From contig DXAK01000048.1 in assembly GCA_019117065.1 (NCBI GenBank), positions 1 to 64,000 on the forward strand: a stretch of DNA of 64,000 bases, in the 5' to 3' direction. Position numbers and translations under genes: made by a program. Source of the stretch: Candidatus Mediterraneibacter pullicola. GTDB lineage: Bacteria > Bacillota > Clostridia > Lachnospirales > Lachnospiraceae. Every line of letters begins with the position of its first letter. The first letter of the stretch is position 1. Below the pieces are notes generated by a model. It was given only the letters and a program-made list of their open reading frames with translations. It was not told the origin of the DNA and did not search any database. Of the stretch, positions 15,496 to 24,351 are shown piece by piece.

Positions 15496-16101
15496 TTATT
15501 CATCAAACATCTTTGCCACCGCCGGCACAACCTCTTTGATAACCGTACCAGACGTATTGATGCAAAGATCATAATTCAGCCTGTCTCCCCACTTATGCCC
15601 AGTATAGAACTGATAGTACTTTGCACGTTTCTTGTCAATACCGAGAATACATTGCTTAAGTTCCTTATCTGTCATCTTCTCTTCCTCGGGAGCCTTCTCT
15701 CTACAACGTTTGATCTTGCTCTGCATATCTGCGTAGACGAAAATGCGCAGCGGTTTATATTCTCTTAAAATATAATCTCCACAGCGCCCGACAATCACAC
15801 AGTCTGACTTCTGCGCCATCTCTGTGATGATACGCGCCTGTTCCCGATAAACTGACCTCTCCTGATCAAAAACCGGCGTGGGCGCCGGATAAAAGCTCCG
15901 CCCGATATTGATCGGAAATGAAACCGACGGCTGATGTTCTACAATGGCCTGAACATATTGTTCCGACAATGCTGTCCTTCTGGAAATTTCACTGATAATC
16001 TCCTGATCATAATAGGCGAACTTAAGATGCTCAGACAGCCGTCTGCCAAGCTCGCGCCCTCCACTTCCAAACTCACGCCCGATTGTAATAACCCTATTCA
16101 T
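15496..16101 (-). CDS. Cytidylate kinase-like protein
   Basis: A 201-residue P-loop protein of the cytidylate-kinase-like family (PF13189 type). The P-loop GREFGSGGRELGRRL is at residues 8-22, and the IVGRCGDYILRE and GIDKKRAKYYQFYTG motifs fit. This group is common in Clostridia as a second, non-Cmk kinase of uncertain substrate, often fused to or beside MATE transporters. Here it overlaps the MATE gene stop by 8 bp, so both are cotranscribed. Confidence 0.8.
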   Translation of the reverse strand: MNRVITIGREFGSGGRELGRRLSEHLKFAYYDQEIISEISRRTALSEQYVQAIVEHQPSVSFPINIGRSFYPAPTPVFDQERSVYREQARIITEMAQKSDCVIVGRCGDYILREYKPLRIFVYADMQSKIKRCREKAPEEEKMTDKELKQCILGIDKKRAKYYQFYTGHKWGDRLNYDLCINTSGTVIKEVVPAVAKMFDE

Positions 16102-17440
16102 AAGATCTCCTCCTCTCTGCTGACAATTGTCTTGTATACCGCATGATCATGCACACAACATAGACTGCTACAAACAATTCTGTAAGCGGCATCGCAAACC
16201 AAATTGAGTCTGCCCCGGCAAGTACAGGAAGCAAGAAAATAAGGATGCCGCTGATGACCAGCCCTCGCGAAACAGACACAGTAAACGCTGCCTTCGGCTT
16301 CATTACCGCCTGAAAGTAATAAGTAGAAAAGACATTCAACGGCAGCAGGAGGAACGAAAGTCCGTAACACCGGATGATTGACGAAGCGATCTGCCAAACC
16401 TCTTTAGTGGGCGTCATAAAAATGCGAATCAGAGCATTCGGAATCACCATACAAAGTGCTGTCCAGAGCAATCCGAAAAAGGCTGCGGTTCCCAATGCAT
16501 ATTTCAGCGTCTGCCGGATCCGCCCTCCGTTTCCAGCGCCATAATTTGTGGAAAAGATAGGCTGCGACGCCTGTCCGATACTGTACGCGCAGCACTGTAC
16601 CAGTGTACTGATATTGACGATCACCCCGTATACCGACAACGCGTTTGTGCCGAGATACCGCATGATCTGCCGGTTAAAGAGAATCGTCAGGATCCCCATT
16701 GCGATGTCGATAAAAAACGTAGAAAATCCTGTCACACAGATTTCCTGTAATTTGCGAGGCAATTTTTCAGGACGGATCAGCTTAAGGGAATTCTTCTTTG
16801 TAAAAAAGTGCGAAAGCATTATGATAATGGAAATTACCGAGCCGATAGCAGTTGCAAGCCCTGCTCCCATGGCTCCCATATCGCAGGTGAAAACAAAGAA
16901 ATAATCCCCAAACACATTGAAAATCCCGCCCGCCAGAACTCCAGCCGTCGCCAATTCCGGATTTTTGTCATTTCTCAAATAAGCCGCCAGCATCTGTGTA
17001 AAGAGAAAGCAGGGAACGACAAATTTAATGGACAGCACATATTCCCTTGCCAGCGTCAGCGTCTGCTCCTCCGCGCCGAATAGCATCAGTAGTTCCTTAT
17101 CAAAAAATATAATGATGATCCAGGCGATCACCGCCAGAATCACAGAGCCGGTCACGGACGCCGTAAAATACTCGTTGGATTGTCGTGCATCTCCCTCTTC
17201 CTTTCCTCGGATCGTACTAAAAAGAACAGAACCTCCGATTCCCATAAGCAGCCCCAAGCTATAAATAATATTCCATACAGGAGCTACAACCGCCAGCGCT
17301 GCCGTTCCTTCCGGCCCGTGATATTGTCCCACCATAGCCATATCAACGATGGAATAGATGGAAGTAATTAACGCGCTACCAAAAGCAGCCGCAAGGTACT
17401 TAAAATAGATTGTTTTTATTTTGCCATTTAAAAAGTCCAT
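16094..17440 (-). CDS. MATE-family efflux transporter
   Basis: A 448-residue polytopic membrane protein with two homologous halves (GSALITSIYSIVDMAMVGQY in half one and the matching Q-A-S-Q-P-I-F-S-T-N-Y-G-A-G-N motif in half two), as in Na+/H+-coupled MATE exporters. ATG 17440 is preceded by AAAGGAGAG and starts MDFLNGKIKT. The same frame is open upstream to 17623 through a leader containing a strong terminator hairpin, so expression may be attenuated. Substrate unknown. Confidence 0.88.
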   Translation of the reverse strand: MDFLNGKIKTIYFKYLAAAFGSALITSIYSIVDMAMVGQYHGPEGTAALAVVAPVWNIIYSLGLLMGIGGSVLFSTIRGKEEGDARQSNEYFTASVTGSVILAVIAWIIIIFFDKELLMLFGAEEQTLTLAREYVLSIKFVVPCFLFTQMLAAYLRNDKNPELATAGVLAGGIFNVFGDYFFVFTCDMGAMGAGLATAIGSVISIIIMLSHFFTKKNSLKLIRPEKLPRKLQEICVTGFSTFFIDIAMGILTILFNRQIMRYLGTNALSVYGVIVNISTLVQCCAYSIGQASQPIFSTNYGAGNGGRIRQTLKYALGTAAFFGLLWTALCMVIPNALIRIFMTPTKEVWQIASSIIRCYGLSFLLLPLNVFSTYYFQAVMKPKAAFTVSVSRGLVISGILIFLLPVLAGADSIWFAMPLTELFVAVYVVCMIMRYTRQLSAERRRSYE

Positions 17441-17527
17441 TTGATCTTCTCTCCTTTCAAAATAAAAAGAATCCCGCCGCAAGGCTTTTTGTTCTGTCGG
17501 GAAACCCCAAGCACTTTCCCTATAGAA

Positions 17528-17578
17528 ACAAAAAAGCCGGATAAAGATCAGACATTTCAGTCTGTGCCTTATCCAGCT
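17528..17578 (-). terminator. Leader terminator/attenuator before MATE gene
   Basis: On the minus strand, the 12-bp stem formed by 17567-17578 and 17535-17546 (two G-U wobbles) encloses a second small hairpin CAGAC...GTCTG, then TTTTTTGT. It sits about 90 bp upstream of the MATE start and about 45 bp after a potential leader start ATG at 17623. A competing ATCATTT/AAATGAT hairpin lies just before it. Looks like a transcription attenuator. Confidence 0.6.
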
Positions 17579-17729
17579 CATCATTTCTTCCAAATGATTT
17601 GCCCTCCGAGCAAGCTCCTCCATAATAACAGATTTCCCCCCTGAGTGTCAAACTTAAATTTCTTATCTTTTCTTCTTGCCGGCGTATCTGCTATAATGTT
17701 TTTAAAATGTTAAAAAGGAAGGGTAGATC

Positions 17730-18203
17730 ATGTCTGTCGAAATCGTAAGAAACTACTTTAAAGAAAATAAGATCAGCAAGGAAATCTTGGAATTCCCTGT
17801 CTCTAGCGCAACAGTAGAACTAGCCGCTCAGGCGGTCGGCGTGGAGCCGGCAAGGATTGCCAAAACTCTGTCCTTCTATACAAAGGACAAAGAATCCGCG
17901 ATCCTCATTGTCACAGCCGGAGACACAAAGATCGACAACAGCAAGTTCAAGCATTACTTTGAGATGAAAGCAAAAATGCTCGCTGCTGAAGATGTGGAGC
18001 AGATGACCGGACATGCCGTTGGCGGGGTATGCCCCTTCGGAAACCCGGCCTCTGTCTCCGTATATCTCGATATCTCAATGAAGCGGTTTGAAAGCGTATT
18101 CCCTGCTGCGGGGAGCGCGAACTCCGCAGTGGAAATGACATGTGCGGATCTGGAAAAATATTCCCTCGCCAAAGACTGGATAGACGTGTGTAAGCCGATA
18201 TAA
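17730..18203 (+). CDS. YbaK/EbsC-family aminoacyl-tRNA deacylase
   Basis: A 157-residue protein of the YbaK/ProX superfamily, which hydrolyses misacylated tRNA (for example Cys-tRNAPro). Features: the SATVELAAQAVGVEPARIAKTLSF segment, the conserved Lys of that helix, and GGVCPFGNP, the substrate-loop GxxxPFG motif. ATG 17730 is preceded by GGAAGGG; an extended -10 element TGCTATAAT lies just upstream. Stand-alone gene between two convergent/divergent units. Confidence 0.85.
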   Translation: MSVEIVRNYFKENKISKEILEFPVSSATVELAAQAVGVEPARIAKTLSFYTKDKESAILIVTAGDTKIDNSKFKHYFEMKAKMLAAEDVEQMTGHAVGGVCPFGNPASVSVYLDISMKRFESVFPAAGSANSAVEMTCADLEKYSLAKDWIDVCKPI

Positions 18204-18209
18204 CTAAAG

Positions 18210-18260
18210 GCAGAGAGATGCACGAAGGCTGTTACAGCCCCGTACATCTCTCTGCTTTTT
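18210..18260. terminator. Bidirectional terminator
   Basis: GCAGAGAGATG (18210-18220) pairs perfectly with CATCTCTCTGC (18245-18255), then TTTTT. Shared by the YbaK gene and the convergent ABC operon. Confidence 0.8.
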
Positions 18261-18262
18261 CT

Positions 18263-19027
18263 CTATACGCTCAGCTTCTTATCCGCAACCCAGCCGGATA
18301 CTCCAAATAACACAACACCTATAAAAATGTAATATACGACATCCCATGGATTCCAACCGGCGAACACTCTCGCATCTTCGAACGCTGGAATATAGTATAA
18401 AATGTTCATTACTTTGTCCACAGCGAAATTAATGGCGAAAAAGATAATGACAGCCAAAAGTCCCGCAAACCTTGATTTAACCAGAACTGTGCGCGCAAGA
18501 ATCACCGACAGGAAACCGATGCAGATGATGTCCGTCCATGCGACAAACACAGAAGTGCAGAGCATAAATAAGTCTCCCCACGATATGTTGACCGACAATA
18601 CCTTTTGGGCAAATACATCCGCCATCTCAAACACTGTGCGTATCCCGCCGTACTCTACCACCGCGACACCCAGACAGATACATCCCGCCACGATAAATGA
18701 TACGAACACTACAAACATCTGGAGGATTGCAGCAATAAATTTGGCGCCCAATATTTCCCATATCGATTTTGGAACCATCCACAACATATAGCTCTGTTTC
18801 GTCCTCAAGTCACGGTTCAGCACAAGAATACTCTCTATCCCGGTATACAAAAGAACAAGAAATGCCATAGAAAACATCAGTACAACGACGATTCCCGCTG
18901 CACTGGCATTTCCCTTGTCAAAGATCAAGCCCCACACAAAAGCAAGAATCCCGACTGCCAGCGCCGCCATAATAACCAGTCTTGAAGTCCTCTGCTTCTT
19001 CCATTCATATTTTATCAGTTTTCCCAT
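18263..19027 (-). CDS. ABC-2 type transporter permease
   Basis: A 254-residue membrane protein with six hydrophobic segments; starts MGKLIKYEWKKQ, the typical opening of ABC-2 permeases associated with YtrB/BcrA-type ATPases. Follows the ATPase gene by 25 bp in a GntR-ATPase-permease operon. Such exporters respond to cell-wall or membrane-active compounds in other Firmicutes; the substrate here is unknown. Confidence 0.82.
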   Translation of the reverse strand: MGKLIKYEWKKQRTSRLVIMAALAVGILAFVWGLIFDKGNASAAGIVVVLMFSMAFLVLLYTGIESILVLNRDLRTKQSYMLWMVPKSIWEILGAKFIAAILQMFVVFVSFIVAGCICLGVAVVEYGGIRTVFEMADVFAQKVLSVNISWGDLFMLCTSVFVAWTDIICIGFLSVILARTVLVKSRFAGLLAVIIFFAINFAVDKVMNILYYIPAFEDARVFAGWNPWDVVYYIFIGVVLFGVSGWVADKKLSV

Positions 19028-19052
19028 CTTCTCTTCCTCCTAATAAGATTAT

Positions 19053-19739
19053 TTACATCAAGTCCATGTAGATCTCTGCCAGAGACCGGCCGCTCCTCAT
19101 ACGTTCAGATTCAATGTCAATTTTATCTACAAGCTGTCCATCCCTGATAAAGACAGCATAGTCGATAAAACTCTCTATCTCCTCCAATAGATGAGTAGAT
19201 ATTACGAACGTCTTTTTCTCATCCGCTTCCTCGAGAATCATCCTTACAATCTCCTCCCGCGCCTTATAGTCTATGCCGTTGAGAGGCTCGTCAAGAAGAC
19301 AGAGGCTTGCGCGGCGTGATAAAACTGCCGCCAGCTTCAGCTTTGCATTCATCCCGCTGGAGAGATTTTTCACTTTCTGCCCGGGTATAAGATTCATCTT
19401 CCCGATCAGCTCATCAAACCGTCTCCTGTCAAAATCAGGGAAAAAATCAGCATAATAATCTCCCACATCGCCCACCTTCATAAAATCATAGAAAAAGGGT
19501 TCTGTCGCCATGTATGCGATCTCTCCTTTATCCCGATAGCAGAGTGGATGCCCTTTGTAAATAATCTCCCCGTGGCTTGGTTTTGTAAGTCCCGCCACCA
19601 TTTTCATCCATGTCGTCTTTCCGCTTCCATTTTCTCCCAGAAAACCATATATCTTCCCTTCTGAAAGATTCAGCGTAAGTTCTGCCACCGCCGCTGTATC
19701 GCCATACCATTTTGTCAATTCCTTGCACTCCAAAATCAT
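19053..19739 (-). CDS. ABC transporter ATP-binding protein (YtrB type)
   Basis: A 228-residue ATPase. Walker A is GENGSGKTT, the signature is NLSSGMNAKLKLA, Walker B is ASLCLLDEPLNGID, and the switch His is in ISTHLLEE. The SSGM form of the signature is typical of the YtrB/BcrA exporters. Overlaps the GntR gene by 4 bp and precedes the permease. Confidence 0.88.
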   Translation of the reverse strand: MILECKELTKWYGDTAAVAELTLNLSEGKIYGFLGENGSGKTTWMKMVAGLTKPSHGEIIYKGHPLCYRDKGEIAYMATEPFFYDFMKVGDVGDYYADFFPDFDRRRFDELIGKMNLIPGQKVKNLSSGMNAKLKLAAVLSRRASLCLLDEPLNGIDYKAREEIVRMILEEADEKKTFVISTHLLEEIESFIDYAVFIRDGQLVDKIDIESERMRSGRSLAEIYMDLM

Positions 19740-20101
19740 TTTTCGTCCTCCTCTTCATAATCCTCTATCTGGGATAAAATATCAGTCTTTGCAAAACCCA
19801 AGTCCCCCATCTCACGCATAAAATTCTCAAGCAGCTTTTCCGCCATTTCTTTTTTCACGTTCTCAAACATATTCTCCTCCTCCGAGACAAACGTGCCGAT
19901 ACCCCGCTTTGTAAAACAGTATCCTTCTAATTCCATCTCCCGGTATATCCTTGCCGCCGTATTCTGGTTCACCTTGTACATAACCGCGAGTTCACGGCTA
20001 GCCGGCATTTTCTCCCCGGGTTTCAGCTCTCCTTTTACCATCTTTTTCTTCAAGTCATTGATCACTTGGAGGTATATCGGAGCCGCAGCATTGTATTCCA
20101 T
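19736..20101 (-). CDS. GntR-family regulator, YtrA subfamily
   Basis: A 121-residue regulator: N-terminal winged HTH (APIYLQVINDLKKKMVKGEL, then PGEKMPASRELAVMYKVNQN) and a short C-terminal dimerisation tail instead of a ligand domain, which is the YtrA pattern. The ATG at 20101 lies 6 bases after AAAGGAGG; the ATG at 20107 is too close to it. First gene of the operon; likely autorepressor through the inverted repeat in its promoter. Confidence 0.87.
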   Translation of the reverse strand: MEYNAAAPIYLQVINDLKKKMVKGELKPGEKMPASRELAVMYKVNQNTAARIYREMELEGYCFTKRGIGTFVSEEENMFENVKKEMAEKLLENFMREMGDLGFAKTDILSQIEDYEEEDEK

Positions 20102-20138
20102 ACCCATCCTCCTTTTCCGCAGCGTTCTCTTAATTTGC

Positions 20139-20184
20139 ACTAGTGTTATAGTTAGATAGTACACTAGTTTTTTAAGTATGTCAA
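20139..20184 (-). promoter_or_regulatory. ytrA-type promoter and operator
   Basis: On the minus strand, TTGACA (20184-20179), 17-bp spacer, TACTAT (20161-20156). The inverted repeat ACTAGTGT (20139-20146) / ACACTAGT (20161-20168) covers the -10. Its GTGT...ACAC half-sites resemble known YtrA operators. The promoter is near consensus, so tight repression is expected. Confidence 0.7.
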
Positions 20185-20270
20185 TTCTTTTTTAAAAATA
20201 TTTTCCAGAAATTCTGTCTTTTCTTTATTTAGCTTCTTCCTAATTCTGCTTTTCAAATTCCCATTTCAAG

Positions 20271-20299
20271 TTGTCCGGAAAAAACGATTATGATAAAAT
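20271..20299 (+). promoter_or_regulatory. Promoter of the thioredoxin-fold gene
   Basis: TTGTCC (20271-20276), 17-bp spacer, TAAAAT (20294-20299), about 35 bp before the start codon at 20335. Confidence 0.5.
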
Positions 20300-20334
20300 G
20301 TAGTTACCTAAAAAAAGCGGAAAGGAGATCTGGC

Positions 20335-20985
20335 ATGATTCAAAATGTACCGGCGTCAAGCCCCTTGATTGATGAAAAATTAAAGAACGATTTATCTGGT
20401 ATTTTCGGGCGTCTTGAAGACGCAGTCACCATCAAAGCCGTCATTGACATGTCTGCCGAAAAAGGGAAGGAGCTTGCAGAGTTTCTCGCTGCGGCCGCCT
20501 CCCTGAGTGAAAAGATTACGCTTGAAATGTACTCCCCGGAAGAGCCGGACCGTCCGCAGGAGCTGTCTGAGAAATGGCTTCCCGTATGCGGGCTTTACAA
20601 GGACGGACAATACTCCGGTATCGCTTTCCATGGCGTCCCCGGGGGACAGGAGATCAATTCCTTTGTGCTCGCCATCTATAATTTATCCGGTCCCGGGCAG
20701 AAACTAGACATGTGGACCAAGAGACGCATCCGGAAAATCACATCCAAGACAAATATCAAGATCTGCGTCTCGCTGTCATGCCACCACTGCCCCAAGGTTG
20801 TCGCTGCCGCCCAGCAGATCGCTGCTCTTTGCAGCAGCGTCGAAGCTGAAATGATCGACGCTGGGCTCTATCCCGATCTGGTGGAAAAATACGAGCTCGA
20901 GAGAGTTCCCGTGATCATCATCAACGACAAGGAAAAATATGTCGGTGCAAAAACAATAGACCAGATTATAGAACTTGTTAAATAA
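20335..20985 (+). CDS. Thioredoxin-fold protein, AhpF N-domain-like
   Basis: A 216-residue protein with two tandem thioredoxin-like folds; the second carries the redox pair Cys149-HH-Cys152 (SLSCHHCPKVV) and a cis-Pro loop (RVPVIII). This matches the N-terminal domain of AhpF-type alkyl hydroperoxide reductases or PDO-like redoxins, without the flavoprotein part. It may relay electrons from a separate thioredoxin reductase. ATG 20335 has AAAGGAG upstream. No peroxiredoxin gene is adjacent. Confidence 0.75.
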   Translation: MIQNVPASSPLIDEKLKNDLSGIFGRLEDAVTIKAVIDMSAEKGKELAEFLAAAASLSEKITLEMYSPEEPDRPQELSEKWLPVCGLYKDGQYSGIAFHGVPGGQEINSFVLAIYNLSGPGQKLDMWTKRRIRKITSKTNIKICVSLSCHHCPKVVAAAQQIAALCSSVEAEMIDAGLYPDLVEKYELERVPVIIINDKEKYVGAKTIDQIIELVK

Positions 20986-21091
20986 ATGTCAATACATTTG
21001 TCGATTTTTGCTTAATTATTTAAATATTTTGCATTTCTCCCTAATATTTCTTGTGTAATTTGCGCAATTTGCTGCTATTTCTTGGATCATA

Positions 21092-21120
21092 TTGATTCTA
21101 TTTGTGCAATATGTTATATT
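21092..21120 (+). promoter_or_regulatory. glpP promoter candidate
   Basis: TTGATT (21092-21097), 17-bp spacer, TATATT (21115-21120). Transcription would pass through the terminator at 21151-21204 before reaching glpP. The stretch 20986-21091 shows no other feature I can support. Confidence 0.45.
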
Positions 21121-21150
21121 TAATATAAATAAAGGCGGAAATGCTTTGAG

Positions 21151-21204
21151 AGGAGAGCGGATTGATACAGCAGAAATGTTGTTTTTAATCATGCTCTCCT
21201 TTTT
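21151..21204 (+). terminator. Leader terminator, probable GlpP antitermination target
   Basis: AGGAGAGC (21151-21158) pairs perfectly with GCTCTCCT (21193-21200), then TTTT. It lies in the 5' leader of glpP. In B. subtilis GlpP with glycerol-3-phosphate prevents termination in glp leaders, so this is probably the autoregulated attenuator. A second hairpin, GTTTCAG (21206-21212) / CTGAAAC (21231-21237), follows. Confidence 0.6.
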
Positions 21205-21273
21205 AGTTTCAGACAGTCTTCAGGACTTTCCTGAAACAGTCCGTCATACAATAGAACAAGCCGGAGATACATT

Positions 21274-21840
21274 ATGGAACAAAAATTTTACGACATGATA
21301 GAGAGCAACCCCGTAATTGCAGCCGTCAAGGATACCAGCGGAGTTGAAAAATGCTGCCAGCTTGAGGACATTAAAGTTGTTTTCATACTTTTCGGCGATA
21401 TCTGCTCGATCGCCGATATCGTTAAAAAAATCAAAGATGCGGGGAAGATAGCGATCGTACATATCGACCTTGTAGCCGGTTTAAGCTCCAAGGAAATCTC
21501 CGTTTCCTTCATAAAAACACATACGCAGGCAGACGGTATCATCACCACAAAGCCTGGACTGATCAAGAAAGCGCGGGAATTGTCCCTTCTTACCGTACTT
21601 CGGTATTTTCTGATCGATTCGATGGCGTTGGAAAACATTTACCAGCAGCACAGCATCCATCCAGATTTTATCGAGGTGCTCCCCGGACTGATGCCGCAGA
21701 TCATCAACAAGATCACCCGCACCATCAAGACCCCCGTTGTTGCCGGAGGTCTTATAGCAGACAAAGAGTCAGTAGTTGCTGCGCTGAAAGCGGGCGCGAT
21801 CTCCGTGTCTACCACAAATCAAGACGTATGGCTAATGTAG
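21274..21840 (+). CDS. glpP: Glycerol-3-phosphate-responsive antiterminator
   Basis: A 188-residue TIM-barrel RNA-binding regulator. Family marks: NPVIAAVKDTSGVEKC at the N terminus, VHIDLVAGLSSKE, DGIITTKP and the phosphate-binding TPVVAGGLIADKESV with ALKAGAISVSTT. ATG 21274 follows CCGGAGAT. It heads the glp operon and would bind G3P and the leader RNA to permit transcription of glpK-glpF and the dehydrogenase genes. Confidence 0.92.
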   Translation: MEQKFYDMIESNPVIAAVKDTSGVEKCCQLEDIKVVFILFGDICSIADIVKKIKDAGKIAIVHIDLVAGLSSKEISVSFIKTHTQADGIITTKPGLIKKARELSLLTVLRYFLIDSMALENIYQQHSIHPDFIEVLPGLMPQIINKITRTIKTPVVAGGLIADKESVVAALKAGAISVSTTNQDVWLM

Positions 21841-21940
21841 CCTTCACAGTAATATGTTCTTGCGATGATGTGGGATTTTGAAATACATCAGATTTTACAA
21901 CATATTTTTATCATGTTCTCAAACCGCGCCTGACCGATAG

Positions 21941-23503
<1,563 letters not shown>

Positions 23504-23520
23504 AAAGGGAGGGATATTTT

Positions 23521-24231
23521 ATGTTGCCATACATAGCTGAATTTCTCGGAACAATGATGTTGATTTTATTGGGCGACGGAGTTGTCGCTAACGTGACACT
23601 TAATAAATCCGGCATGAAGGGAGCCGGCTCAATCCAAATCACATTTGCATGGGGTCTTGCTGTTATGGTTCCCGCTTTCATCTTCGGAGCAGCCTCAGGC
23701 GCAAGCTTTAATCCGGCGCTCACGCTTGCCCTTGCCATCGACGGAAGCTTTGACTGGGCCCTTGTTCCCGGATATATCATCGCGCAGTTCGCAGGCGCAT
23801 TCTGCGGCGCAATTCTCGTCTACATCCTGTTCAAAGGACAGTTTGATGCAACAGATGATCCCGGAACAAAGCTGGGCGTATTTAGTACAGCGCCATCCGT
23901 CCCCAACACTGGGCTTAACATTTTGAGCGAGGCAATAGGCACATTCGTACTTGTATTTGCAATCAAGGGCATTGCTCAGGTAGATGGCATCGCCGGCGGA
24001 CTTGATAAATTCCTCGTGTTCGGAATCATCGTTTCCATCGGTATGTCGCTCGGCGGTCTTACCGGATATGCAATCAATCCGGCGCGTGACTTAGGTCCCC
24101 GTCTAGCCCACGCCATACTCCCGATCAAAGGAAAAGGCAGCTCCAACTGGGGTTACGGCATCGTTACTCTTGTAGGACCGGTTATCGGCGCCATCGCCGC
24201 TGTACTTCTCTACGGAGCGATTCCATGGTAA
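23521..24231 (+). CDS. glpF: Glycerol uptake facilitator (MIP family)
   Basis: A 236-residue aquaglyceroporin with six transmembrane segments and both pore signatures: SFNPALTLALA and the second NPA as AINPARDLGPR. The Asp-Leu-Gly-Pro-Arg following the second NPA is the glycerol-type selectivity-filter Arg. ATG 23521 has GGGAGGG upstream; an in-frame GTG or ATG further up would overlap glpK and is less likely. Confidence 0.93.
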   Translation: MLPYIAEFLGTMMLILLGDGVVANVTLNKSGMKGAGSIQITFAWGLAVMVPAFIFGAASGASFNPALTLALAIDGSFDWALVPGYIIAQFAGAFCGAILVYILFKGQFDATDDPGTKLGVFSTAPSVPNTGLNILSEAIGTFVLVFAIKGIAQVDGIAGGLDKFLVFGIIVSIGMSLGGLTGYAINPARDLGPRLAHAILPIKGKGSSNWGYGIVTLVGPVIGAIAAVLLYGAIPW

Positions 24232-24270
24232 GGCGGACAATATAAAATGAATATCCAAGTTGCATGAGCG

Positions 24271-24326
24271 AAGAGAGTCTGGCAATATCTGCGCACCGAA
24301 AGGTACGCTATTTGTCAGGCTCTTTT
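24271..24326 (+). terminator. Intra-operon terminator between glpF and glpA
   Basis: A long imperfect stem (24271-24286 with 24310-24326, some G-U pairs) capped by the ACC-GAAA-GGT hairpin and followed by TTTT. It separates the uptake genes from the dehydrogenase genes and could reduce or control read-through. Confidence 0.55.
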
Positions 24327-24351
24327 CCAAAGCAGGAAAGGAAGATAAGAA

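Noticed and set aside
17441..17623. A 61-residue N-terminal extension of the MATE protein
   Set aside because: The frame is open, but a strong SD and typical MATE start lie at 17440, and the extension spans a terminator hairpin, so it is treated as leader.
24271..24326. Glycine riboswitch
   Set aside because: Only the ACCGAAAGG-like loop is similar; the conserved GAGA/CTCTCAGG pairing and junctions are missing.
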